Part shown: positions 36,201 to 43,766 of the stretch, in pieces | Layout of the letters: the number at the start of each line of letters is the position of its first letter | Position numbering within the stretch: position 1 is the first letter of the stretch | Source of the DNA: Nitratireductor sp. | GTDB lineage: Bacteria > Pseudomonadota > Alphaproteobacteria > Rhizobiales > Rhizobiaceae | Reading direction: 5' to 3' | Assembly (NCBI GenBank): GCA_017854535.1 | Contig: JAFMHL010000004.1 | Coordinates: 1 to 64,000, forward strand | DNA: 64,000 nucleotides | The notes under the pieces: generated by a model | The model's database searches: none | What the model was told of the DNA's origin: nothing | Seen by the model: the letters and a program-made list of their open reading frames with translations, nothing else | Position numbers and translations under genes: made by a program

Positions 36201-36858
36201 GCCTTTAACAGCCATTATTGGCTTTTCGGATGTGATGATCGAAGAGCGGTTTGGCAAAATCGACAATGAGCGCTATCGCGAATATCTAAAAGACATCAAT
36301 CGGTCTGGCATTCATGTTTTGGATTTAGTCAATGATTTGCTGGATATTTCCAAGATTGAAGCGGGAAAACTGGAACTGTCTTACGAAGCCGTTGACCTGA
36401 ACCAGCTCGCTGCTGAAACCGTTGCTTTGCTGCAACCGCAAGCCAACAACAAAAGAATTTTGATCAGAACATCGCTTTCACGGGCAGTTCCTAAGGTGGT
36501 TGCTGATGCACGAAGCGTCAGACAGATTATTCTTAATCTGGTTTCAAACGCTATCAACCACTCGCCGAAAAACAGTCAGGTGATTGTCTCGACCACATTT
36601 GAAGAAAATAGCGAAGTTGGCTTGCGTATCCGTGACACCGGAGAAGGCATGAGCGAAAAAGAAATTCAACGCGCATTGCAGCCATTTACCCAAGTAGGCA
36701 GCAGCAATAAGGCCGGTCATTCAGGTTCAGGATTGGGATTGCCGCTAACAAAGGCTTTGATTGAAGCAAACCGGGCCTATTTTGAATTGGAAAGCACCCC
36801 TGGCGAGGGTACAATTGCCCATATTCAATTTCCATCCCAGCGGGTACTCGCAGACTAA
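33295..36858 (+). CDS. PAS-domain sensor histidine kinase, PdhS/CbrA-like
   Basis: Soluble sensor kinase of 1187 residues with no membrane segment. A PAS-like N-terminal region (about 20-220) is followed by an acidic, low-complexity linker (about 225-445), three PAS domains (about 450-560, 710-810, 820-940), a HisKA domain with ISHEIREPLTAIIGFS (phosphorylated His about 965), and an HATPase_c domain (N box NLVSNAINHSP near 1082, DTGEGM, GSGLGL). The dimerisation sequence RYREYLKDINRSGIHVLDLV matches the PdhS, CbrA, DivJ and PleC group, which act on DivK and so on CtrA. Brucella PdhS marks the old pole. Naming it pdhS would need an orthology test. Start codon uncertain (33295, 33310 or 33349). 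Confidence 0.85.
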   Translation: MSVLRMNRSEYSYLDLTVMPFLQRKVISSDAAILFDEDVTKVLWANAVGTELFGGSGIFGLLDLELSEKHSLVRQLKNAARQINDRDPVERGFRVARGLKSELMQGELTKTLLPNGEESLLLVFGAHGKATKMREHELAVMAVDALDDFADAAAIVDEYGLVLASSAGFDTLDIDADTLETLIGVVAREDDRLVKRKIEIGSGHHAAAGLGRIRDTPGRFLIVIADTNDQLDEGDEGVVSSDPAQEPEMRGLLFDNHSDGEKDDFLEDKVDDEPLPPWLEEDEVIHGDSSIDAPNNAEVETSKTVTEPASAIDLSDKEEASAPTPAKSEFVSQQAKTKESGSLLDRWYFSGNTEKSISPKAKPPKDNQDTAFDNEQKQEADIFETSANLEGETNTEEKVTNQIFDPTLSDLPALAATNASKADDDIVEQNGSASSEEAPVISETPFQQPRRFAFSIDRFQVIKSVSPELAAAVGEHSGNILGKHWKAISKERGFDENDAILSVLEKADTWSGKSVLWPVDETDMVVPVDLAALPIFDRERNFDGFRGFGVIRMDDAIVDPNGIGFQIAPETAPDELAKDVDAKTSQSDKDDDSTFARPVWGTNLDVEDSIKFSAEPIEDEAKAPASDSWQQPKADNVFQLSSSRKPAASENRDIEPTVNDGSDEQLSGKEQRAFSEISRSLSEKTQIEDVSEDETKLASPKENSPLASAPLLETLPVPLFVYRAEKTLFANEALLNLTGYASTQEIADAGGIEALLSDRNALNTSDAKGMKLIKKDGVKIDVRSRLTIISWEDEKAFCLTFAEILGGPIEEKAALDMIRVSELENILETAADGILVIDQDGKIESLNASGEALFGLEQKNVIGKSFGKLFATESRQALETYIRDLNAPGVSGVMNQGQQVIGVEAGGGLIPLFATLGRVGNSNRYCAVLRDLTQWKKNEEELVEAKRNAETASEQKSEFLSRISHEIREPLTAIIGFSDVMIEERFGKIDNERYREYLKDINRSGIHVLDLVNDLLDISKIEAGKLELSYEAVDLNQLAAETVALLQPQANNKRILIRTSLSRAVPKVVADARSVRQIILNLVSNAINHSPKNSQVIVSTTFEENSEVGLRIRDTGEGMSEKEIQRALQPFTQVGSSNKAGHSGSGLGLPLTKALIEANRAYFELESTPGEGTIAHIQFPSQRVLAD

Positions 36859-36938
36859 TATTTATCGGTTAACCTGGTCGTGACGTTTCACCACCAGTTT
36901 TGCTTGACCCGTGAACATGTTTCTGCACAAAACGAACA

Positions 36939-38639
36939 ATGACAACGGTAAAAAACCCAAGTGAAATAAAACCGTCCAGCCGCGCCCTGCGACCAACTGG
37001 CCATTTGGGTAAGCCCTGGACTATTCTGGTATTTTTAACCGTCGCTTTCACACTTTTGCCATTGCTGGCACTGACATGGCAGGCCACGGGAAGTTCCGAC
37101 GGTGTTTGGGCGCATTTGATCGCCAATGTCCTCCCGCAATCTTTGGCAGTAACCTTCACATTACTGATTGGTGTGGGACTTGGAACGTTCATTGTGGGAT
37201 CAGGTACAGCGTGGCTGGTCAGCAGATATCAGTTTCCTCTTAGAAATATATTGCAATGGGCACTCATATTGCCACTCGCCGTGCCAACCTATATTTCGGC
37301 TTATACTTGGACTGAGTTTGCTGGCTATACTGGTCCGTTGCAGGAATGGACACGGATTTTAGGCGGCTTTGAAACGTCGCGCGATTATTGGTTTCCAGAT
37401 ATCAGGTCCACGACCGGCGCAGTTTTGTTGATATCATTGGTACTATTTCCCTATGTTTATTTGCCTTCGCGGCTGTCCTTCAGCGTTCAAAGTTCAAATC
37501 TGTTCGATGTGGCGAGACTGCTCGGCGCAGGACCGATAAGGCTGTTCCTTCGGGTGGCATTGCCAGCAGCACGTCCGGCCATTGCTATTGGCGTTATCCT
37601 CGCGCTGATGGAAACCATGAATGATATTGGTGCGGTGGAGCATTTGGGAGTGCGAACATTGACCTTCTCTGTGTTCGATACCTGGCTTAATCGCTCCAGC
37701 CTGGCAGGCGCTGCGCAGTTGTCGCTGCTGTTGATGGTTTTGGTATTTGGATTGATGGCAATGGAACGCCATATGCGAAGCAAACAAAGCTATCACGGGC
37801 GCAGCCAAAGCAATGCCATGCAGGTTAGAATTTCACTAACTGGCGCCAAAGCTTTTACGGCATGTATTACCTGCCTCCTGCCAGTGCTGCTGGGCTTTGG
37901 GGTACCTTTATTCCAGTTGCTGCATTTTACATTTGCTTCGCCTGCACAGCTTGGTGATACAGCGCTTTATTCTGCGGCCATCAATAGCATCAATGTTGCC
38001 GTTGCCAGTGCTTTGATCTGCATATTGGCGGCATTTGTGATAGTTTATGCAGCGCGGCGATCATCCTCACCGCTTTACATCCATGCCAGCCAGATCTCTA
38101 CCTTGGGATATGCTGTGCCGGGAACGATTTTGGGCCTTGGCATCCTTGTTGCCATGACAAGTTTCGACAATTGGCTGTCATCATGGATGCAATCAATTTT
38201 CGATATTCGCACTGGTCTGCTTATTTCAGGATCGCTGGCGATTGTTATTTTTGCTTGTTCTGTCCGATTTCTGGCAATCGCAATCGGCAATATTGAAGCG
38301 GGTTATGCGAAAATCACACCAAATATATCAGAAGCAGCAAGAACTTTGGGGCATAGTCGCGCTAGCGCCCTTTGGTTTGTGGAACTACCCATGATCAGCA
38401 AGGCTGCAGGAATTGCAGGGGTTTTGGTATTTGTTGAGAGCATGAAAGAACTGTCTGCAACGCTATTACTGCGTCCGTTTAATTTCGACACACTTTCTAC
38501 CTATGTCTATACCCGTGCCAGCCGTGCCGTGTTTGAAGAAGCTTCCGTTGCGGCACTGATGATTGTGCTTATCGGTCTGGTTCCAGTGTATGTGTTAACA
38601 ACGATGATCATTTCGGAACAAAACGCAAAGTCCCGTTAG
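36939..38639 (+). CDS. Iron(III)-type ABC transporter permease
   Basis: Double-length permease of 566 residues with two BPD_transp_1 domains (about 75-280 and 345-550) and about 12 helices, the FbpB/SfuB/ThiP architecture. Each half has its EAA loop, seen as ARLLGAGPIRLFLRVALPAARPAI in part and AARTLGHSRASALWFVELPM in part. These systems import ferric iron through a periplasmic binding protein. Neither that protein nor the ATPase is adjacent, so they must be elsewhere. It starts 80 bp after the kinase gene. Confidence 0.87.
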   Translation: MTTVKNPSEIKPSSRALRPTGHLGKPWTILVFLTVAFTLLPLLALTWQATGSSDGVWAHLIANVLPQSLAVTFTLLIGVGLGTFIVGSGTAWLVSRYQFPLRNILQWALILPLAVPTYISAYTWTEFAGYTGPLQEWTRILGGFETSRDYWFPDIRSTTGAVLLISLVLFPYVYLPSRLSFSVQSSNLFDVARLLGAGPIRLFLRVALPAARPAIAIGVILALMETMNDIGAVEHLGVRTLTFSVFDTWLNRSSLAGAAQLSLLLMVLVFGLMAMERHMRSKQSYHGRSQSNAMQVRISLTGAKAFTACITCLLPVLLGFGVPLFQLLHFTFASPAQLGDTALYSAAINSINVAVASALICILAAFVIVYAARRSSSPLYIHASQISTLGYAVPGTILGLGILVAMTSFDNWLSSWMQSIFDIRTGLLISGSLAIVIFACSVRFLAIAIGNIEAGYAKITPNISEAARTLGHSRASALWFVELPMISKAAGIAGVLVFVESMKELSATLLLRPFNFDTLSTYVYTRASRAVFEEASVAALMIVLIGLVPVYVLTTMIISEQNAKSR

Positions 38640-38645
38640 GTTGGC

Positions 38646-38745
38646 AAAAAAAATGGCGGATCCAAAGGATCCGCCAGTTACTAATCTTAAAAGGGGCATT
38701 TAACGTCGTATGAGCAGAATATCTGCTAAATTTGCTTGTGTTATC
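38646..38745 (-). ncRNA. Candidate small RNA with intrinsic terminator
   Basis: On the minus strand a 10-bp perfect stem (38676-38667 with 38663-38654, loop ttt) is followed by eight T (38653-38646), a textbook terminator, yet the next gene upstream on that strand is at 41498. Just before it lies a short hairpin agcaga-tat-tctgct (38727-38713) and a single-stranded pyrimidine stretch near aaatgcccctttt. A CtrA box at 38766-38781 sits where a promoter is expected. The 5' end near 38745 is inferred. Alternatively a 16-codon frame at 38750-38700 (MAITQANLADILLIRR) is translated. Confidence 0.45.
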
Positions 38746-38765
38746 GCCATAATGCCACCGAGATG

Positions 38766-38781
38766 TTAACAAATCCTTAAC
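38766..38781. promoter_or_regulatory. CtrA-box match in fbpB-asmA gap
   Basis: TTAACAAATCCTTAAC is an exact TTAA-N7-TTAAC on the plus strand and, being flanked by G, also on the minus strand. It lies just before the candidate small RNA and 326 bp before asmA. A further TTAACCAT half-site is at 38850-38857. Confidence 0.55.
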
Positions 38782-39106
38782 GCGCGTCTGAGAGGTTTAA
38801 CATTTATTGATACCTATTGCTTTACAGTTAATTTCGACTTTACGCATTGTTAACCATGTTCGTTAGTTTACTTGCATGCGTGCTAAACATGCTGTGTACA
38901 ACAAGACATTGCAAAACTGGAAATGTACTCCCGAGCTTGACTACACCCACATTTGACATGAGAAAATCCATTTTCATCTGGATAAGTGACCTATAGAAAC
39001 CATAATTTGCAAAATCGTTTGTAACCCTTTGCATTTTATGGAAATTTAAAACGAGAATTCCATGGTTTGCGGCAAATGGATTCACCAAGGCTAGCTGAAA
39101 GTATCT
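38782..39106. other. asmA upstream region
   Basis: A 325-bp AT-rich stretch without a convincing gene. It holds the TTAACCAT half-site at 38850-38857 and presumably the asmA promoter. An open frame on the minus strand at 38840-39088 has no ribosome site and no family resemblance. Confidence 0.5.
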
Positions 39107-40987
39107 ATGAAGAAACTCTTGTTTTCAGGACTGACCTTATTGGGTGTGCTGGTATTGCTGGCACTGGCTTTGCCATTTCTGATTTCCAGCGATGCTGTGC
39201 GCTCCAGCCTTTTGAACCGTGCACAGGAGATCACTGGTCGCGAAATGCAATTCAATGGAGATCCGCGAGTATCTTTCAGCCCTTTTTTAGGAATTGAAAT
39301 TCGCGACGTGGTATTCACATCTTACAACGCTGGATCAGATCAAAATCCAATCTTGCGGATGCCCATACTTAGAGCAAAGCTTAATTTTACCGCTGCACTT
39401 CGCGGGCAAGTCACTATCGACGAATTCCAGTTTATCCAGCCTGAATTCAATATCCGTATTTTTGCCAATGGCGAAACCAATTGGGCATTTCCAAATGGCA
39501 AAGTATGGAGAAGTTTGCAGGAAGCAAAGACAGTTCGCGAAACAACAGAGACAGGCACACAGCCGAAAATCGAAAACCTCACGGATCTTAACCTTGGGCG
39601 CTTCAGTGTTATCTCTGGCGTTATCAACTACCAAAATGACACGAGTGAACGCAATGAGACAATAACCAATTTCAATGGATCGTTACTTTGGCCCAACATA
39701 AAAGCTGGATGGACTTTTAATGGCGAAGGCATTTGGCGCGGTGATATCGTGAACATGAACCTCACCGCTGCAACGCCGGTTATGCTAATGGCCGGCGGCA
39801 GTTCAAAGCTAAATGCGCAAATTAAGTCAGAGACTATCAATGTCGACTTCGAAGGTGAAACCAACAGATTCTCTGATCTGTTTTTTATCGGTAAAGCCTC
39901 TGCAACGGCACCGTCTTTGAGAAAAATGATTGGTTTCTTTGGAGGTCAATCTGGCGTTGGTTCGAACCTTTTAGACTTCAAAGCAAGTGGCAATCTGTCA
40001 GGAACGTTAAAAGACCTACAAATTGAAAGCGCCGCGATATCCCTTGATGGCAATAGTTATTCCGGCGGGTTGCGATTTACGAACCAACTCAACAAAACCA
40101 ATAAAATTAGCGGCACGTTAGCCAGTCCGGTGCTTGATCTTACCCCTTATGTTACCGGACTGATGTCAGATGCAGGCCTTAAAGGTGTCTTTGACATTCT
40201 TAATCAGGCTGAAACAGATTTGAGGCTATCGGCCTCAACTATGCAGGTCGGCGGATTGAAGCTTTCAAACTTTGCCGGCGGGTTCATGGTTAAAGATAAG
40301 AATGTGAAACTGGATATTGGTAATGCTGGTATTGGCGATGGCATCATCGTTGGAAATCTTCAGGCTATTCAAAACGGTGATGTTTATGAGGTCAGCGCCA
40401 AGATAGATGCAGCGGCGATTGATATCGCTTCGATGGAGGCTCTCGAATTTATAAGCGGTATTCGTCCCGTCGGTAAATCCGACATTAAATTGCAGCTTAC
40501 TTCGAATGGTAAAGAATTTGCCGATCTGGCAAAAGAAACAAATGGCGATTTTTCAATTGGGATGAAGTCAGGACAACTTCTCGGATTGAATTTTGGTGAT
40601 ATTCGATCCTTGTTGAACGAAGCAACTGAAACACAAAGTAACATTCAAATCGGCAACTCACCAAAGCAAACGCAAGTATCCGATTTTGCATTGAATACTT
40701 TAATTAATCGCGGCGTGGGTTGGGTACATGACAGCCAATTCAAAGTTGATGAGTTTGATGTGAAAATGTCGGGAAAGGCAGACTTGCGATCCGGCAATTT
40801 GGCACTTTGGGGTATTATTGCAAAGCAAGATGCGAAAACACTCCCGGAAAGTTCGCAGTTCTTTCTCGGTGGAACTTTGGCTGAGCCACTTTATGTTCCC
40901 CAGTTCGGCTCTGCCCTGCCCGAAGAGCAAAATATAACAACCGTTGATCCGTCCAATAAGGCCAGCGAGCCGCGTACCACCAATTAG
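39107..40987 (+). CDS. asmA: AsmA family protein
   Basis: Large inner-membrane-anchored periplasmic protein, 626 residues, close to E. coli AsmA (617). One N-terminal helix (about 5-27) precedes the AsmA N-terminal domain (RVSFSPFLGIEIRDVVF, about 54-70) and the C-terminal AsmA_2-like part (about 400-600). AsmA-like proteins form long beta-grooves that carry phospholipids between the two membranes. It lies alone, with weak ribosome site and a long upstream region that contains CtrA-type half-sites. Confidence 0.87.
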   Translation: MKKLLFSGLTLLGVLVLLALALPFLISSDAVRSSLLNRAQEITGREMQFNGDPRVSFSPFLGIEIRDVVFTSYNAGSDQNPILRMPILRAKLNFTAALRGQVTIDEFQFIQPEFNIRIFANGETNWAFPNGKVWRSLQEAKTVRETTETGTQPKIENLTDLNLGRFSVISGVINYQNDTSERNETITNFNGSLLWPNIKAGWTFNGEGIWRGDIVNMNLTAATPVMLMAGGSSKLNAQIKSETINVDFEGETNRFSDLFFIGKASATAPSLRKMIGFFGGQSGVGSNLLDFKASGNLSGTLKDLQIESAAISLDGNSYSGGLRFTNQLNKTNKISGTLASPVLDLTPYVTGLMSDAGLKGVFDILNQAETDLRLSASTMQVGGLKLSNFAGGFMVKDKNVKLDIGNAGIGDGIIVGNLQAIQNGDVYEVSAKIDAAAIDIASMEALEFISGIRPVGKSDIKLQLTSNGKEFADLAKETNGDFSIGMKSGQLLGLNFGDIRSLLNEATETQSNIQIGNSPKQTQVSDFALNTLINRGVGWVHDSQFKVDEFDVKMSGKADLRSGNLALWGIIAKQDAKTLPESSQFFLGGTLAEPLYVPQFGSALPEEQNITTVDPSNKASEPRTTN

Positions 40988-41232
40988 TGTCATATCCGGA
41001 TTCGAGTGGACTGGAAAACTGCGCAGCAAGGACGACCGTAATTTGTACGGCAGTAAAAAACAGCCTATAAATCGAATCATTGCAGCGTTTTCGGTTCGTT
41101 TTTGAATAAACAGAAATTTGGCTGTAATGGTTGTAAAGGGCCCGAACTCTATCGTTAAATCGAAGAATTGGGTAAAGTTAATCAGACTTGGAGACAGGCT
41201 GGCTTGTCTTGATCGATTGGGCGCTGGGATAG

Positions 41233-41475
41233 ATGTTGAAACTGCTTTCGACCTTTGCGAAAATTGCAATCGCTTCCATTCTGACTGGCGTGGTTCTGGC
41301 CAAACTTAACCTGTCTGCTGAACAGATTTTACTTGAATTGGGGATGACTCCTGAAAATGTTATCCAATGGATGGAAAAAGGCATGACGTGGGCAGTACCT
41401 CATCTCATCCTTGGCTCCATGGTGATCGTCCCTGTTTGGCTTGTGGTTTACCTGTTTCGCCCGCCCCGCAGCTAA
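41233..41475 (+). CDS. Small membrane protein, DUF6460-like
   Basis: An 80-residue protein with two membrane segments (about 8-27 and 52-75) separated by a short polar stretch that contains LGMTPENVIQWMEKG. This order, ending in a VPVWLVVYLFRP helix, matches the alphaproteobacterial DUF6460 family. The function is unknown. It is convergent with the XRE regulator, 22 bp from its stop. The ATG has ggcgctggg upstream. Confidence 0.6.
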   Translation: MLKLLSTFAKIAIASILTGVVLAKLNLSAEQILLELGMTPENVIQWMEKGMTWAVPHLILGSMVIVPVWLVVYLFRPPRS

Positions 41476-41497
41476 CCAAACATTACCAACTCACTGA

Positions 41498-42919
41498 CTA
41501 CCTGAAGTCAAACACGCTTAATCCAGAGACAAATTCACCAAGCCCAGCAGGTCGCGCAATGGGTGGCTCAGATCTGGAAAGGCAGCCTTGGCGTTCGCAT
41601 AATCTGCAAATTGGGCCAATGGGCGTTGGTTTCATCGCACTTCCGCGCAGCATATCTCCATATACCGTTTGATCGATATAATTTGCTGAACAACCCAGCA
41701 TGACCGCCGTTCTTCGAACCCTTTCGTCAAAGGCGCCTTGTGGACCTTCAAGCGTTCGGGCAATGACCATAAACTGAGATGAATCAGGCATTTCCACATC
41801 TTCGACTAAAATTTTCCCAGGCTGGGAAAATGCTGCATGAATAGGAAGTTTTGGGCACGAGCCGCCAAATTGAGCTTGAGGGTAGCCTTGCGCACCAGCG
41901 CGACGGAACCGATTTCCAGCATGATCAATCTCAAGCATGAAGAACGGAATCCCATGCAAGCCCGATTTTTGTAGCATCGTCAGTCGGTTGGCAACCTGCT
42001 CAAAGGAAACCGAAAACCGCGAACGCAACACATCAATGTCATATCGGGTTCGAACCGCTGCTGAAATAAACGCTTCATAAGGCATCATCAATGCATGGGC
42101 TGCGTAACGCGCCAGCTCAAAACGCGCAATTCTGATTGCCTCATCATTAGTAAATTTCAGCTTGGCCAACTCTTCCTTGATTGCTTCAGACATGAACAAC
42201 AAGCAGGCTTCCATGGCGATTTCGCGTAATTGATCGAATGGTGAAAGGCGTTCGGAAAGAAACAAGCGCATTGAGTGTCTGTCAAAACGGCGGCGCCACA
42301 AGGGCATTGCATGAACCGGCAAAAGGCGAACGCTGATATTGTGTTCTTTACGCATCCAGTTTTTCAAACTACCGACAAATTCTGGGCCCGTTTCCAAAAT
42401 TTTGGCAAAGGCTTCTGCCCACTCCTCAATCAACGGAAAATAATTCGGCTTAGCTTCAAACTTCTCATGAACCTCGTCTACGGGACGCTTGTTTGAAGCA
42501 ATGACCCTTTCGCGGCCATCCTTTGCCAATAGGTCATTTAAATCTGAAAGACGCTGCTGGGATTCGCGATAGGCTCGATAAAGTTTCAGCACACCGCTGG
42601 CAGCATTTGGTGCTGCCTCTGCGATTTCGATCAGTTCCTGATCGCCCGGTAATTCATCAGACAAAAGCGGATCAGCAAACACCTCTTTTAGCGCCGCCTG
42701 CGAACCTGTGGCCTCGCTTTTCAACTCCTCAAGATTAAGATCATAGGTGGTGGCCAATTTCAGCAGCAACTGAACGGTTAATGGACGCTGATTGCGCTCT
42801 ATCAAATTCAAATAGCTCGGAGATATTCCCAATTCCTCTGCCATCGCCGTTTGCGTCAACGACATGGTGTTTCGAATTCGGCGAATGCGCGGACCGGCGA
42901 ATATTTTCTGTTCAGCCAC
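41498..42919 (-). CDS. XRE/RamB-type acyl metabolism regulator
   Basis: Transcription factor of 473 residues: an N-terminal helix-turn-helix (about 8-63; LTQTAMAEELGISPSYLNLI), an M78/IrrE-like middle domain (about 150-310) and a DUF2083 C-terminal domain ending with Cys motifs (PICRLCERQGCLSR). The HExxH zinc motif expected of a true M78 peptidase is absent, as is usual in the RamB/PccR/ScfR group. That group controls acetate, propionyl-CoA or short-chain acyl metabolism. Its upstream region holds repeated TTTACAA sequences (42945-43136), suggesting autoregulation. The neighbouring zwf-pgl-edd operon is not an expected target. Confidence 0.87.
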   Translation of the reverse strand: MAEQKIFAGPRIRRIRNTMSLTQTAMAEELGISPSYLNLIERNQRPLTVQLLLKLATTYDLNLEELKSEATGSQAALKEVFADPLLSDELPGDQELIEIAEAAPNAASGVLKLYRAYRESQQRLSDLNDLLAKDGRERVIASNKRPVDEVHEKFEAKPNYFPLIEEWAEAFAKILETGPEFVGSLKNWMRKEHNISVRLLPVHAMPLWRRRFDRHSMRLFLSERLSPFDQLREIAMEACLLFMSEAIKEELAKLKFTNDEAIRIARFELARYAAHALMMPYEAFISAAVRTRYDIDVLRSRFSVSFEQVANRLTMLQKSGLHGIPFFMLEIDHAGNRFRRAGAQGYPQAQFGGSCPKLPIHAAFSQPGKILVEDVEMPDSSQFMVIARTLEGPQGAFDERVRRTAVMLGCSANYIDQTVYGDMLRGSAMKPTPIGPICRLCERQGCLSRSEPPIARPAGLGEFVSGLSVFDFR

Positions 42920-42944
42920 TTTCTATCCCTTACAATCTGCAATA

Positions 42945-43136
42945 TTTTTACAAAATTTCAACAAACTCGGAAATTTACAAGATTTTACAGAATTACAGAA
43001 TAATTCTGAAAATTTCAAACTGTTTGACATGAATTCTTGCTATGCGGTGAGATAAAAGTTGCCAATTTGTTTGGGTGTGCGAGATTTGACCAAGATCGTT
43101 GTCCTAGTGACATCTTGAAACAGATTTTTACAAAAT
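42945..43136. promoter_or_regulatory. Repeated TTTACAA sites upstream of XRE regulator
   Basis: The gap to the next gene (42920-43275) holds four similar sites: tttttacaaaattt (42945-42958), tttacaa (42974-42980), ttttacag (42983-42990) and tttttacaaaat (43125-43136), plus a near-palindrome cagaataattctg (42996-43008). They resemble the TTTGCAAA-type sites of RamB/PccR regulators. No gene is seen in this 356-bp gap. Confidence 0.45.
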
Positions 43137-43275
43137 CCGACAAGATTTAATCTAGGGACAAAATGTCTGTTTTGGGGGCTAAACAAAACCCTTTGAATAG
43201 ACTATCAACACTGTAGAAATTTGTTTGAAGCCTTGTATCTCGTAGCGATCCATCAGCTTCTTTAAGGAGAAAATC

Positions 43276-43512
43276 ATGAGCACCAAACCACCTGTAAAAG
43301 AGCGCACCGAAGAAATGGCATCTGCAATGAACTCAGATGAGCAATCGGCTATTCGCATGGTCGCCAACGACTTACACCGTTTGAACCAATCAGTGATGAA
43401 GGCTGTGGAAGCAGGTGTTTCTGTGGAATTGATCCGCTCTGCCCGCCACCACGGTGGTAATGGTAATTGGGGTGATATGCTAACACCGATTATCGTGAAG
43501 CAAGGGCGCTAA
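43276..43512 (+). CDS. Small conserved-looking protein, unknown
   Basis: A 78-residue soluble protein with a strong ribosome site (aaggagaaaatc then ATG). Residues 15-60 are likely two amphipathic helices (SDEQSAIRMVANDLHRLNQ, then VEAGVSVELIRSARH), followed by a Gly/Asn-rich HHGGNGNWGDML segment. I do not recognise a family. The good start, helix pattern and dedicated terminator (43540-43586) argue that it is real. It is divergent from the XRE regulator. Confidence 0.65.
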   Translation: MSTKPPVKERTEEMASAMNSDEQSAIRMVANDLHRLNQSVMKAVEAGVSVELIRSARHHGGNGNWGDMLTPIIVKQGR

Positions 43513-43539
43513 GCCCTTCCGAAACAGTTCAAAGCATTT

Positions 43540-43586
43540 AAAGGCCATCTGAACCAAACCTAACAGTTTTCAGGTGGCTTTTTCTT
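43540..43586 (+). terminator. Terminator after 78-residue gene
   Basis: Arm aaaggccatctgaa (43540-43553) pairs with ttcaggtggcttt, with one bulge and one G-U pair, and is followed by tttcttt. Confidence 0.7.
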
Positions 43587-43766
43587 TGACGGTTATGAAA
43601 ACGTGACTTTTGCGCTGCCCTGATATCAGGGCTAATATTAATTGTCTTGCTAATTTAAATCGATTGAATTATTCGTTTCCCTCGTAATTAAGACCATTCC
43701 TGCCTTTTTTATGCACTTGGTGCCATGGCATGATTGATCCAGTTCTAAGTCGGGAAATGTGGGCCT

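Noticed and set aside
38710-38769. Plus-strand 19-codon frame, a possible leader peptide (MSRISAKFACVIAIMPPRC)
   Set aside because: It overlaps the candidate minus-strand small RNA, the ribosome site is 13 nt away, and no attenuator follows on the plus strand.
38840-39088. Minus-strand open frame of 82 codons upstream of asmA
   Set aside because: No ribosome site and no family resemblance; it lies in the asmA leader region.
40700-41269. Minus-strand open frame of 189 codons
   Set aside because: It overlaps the asmA 3' end and runs into the small DUF6460-like gene; no start signal and no recognisable domain.
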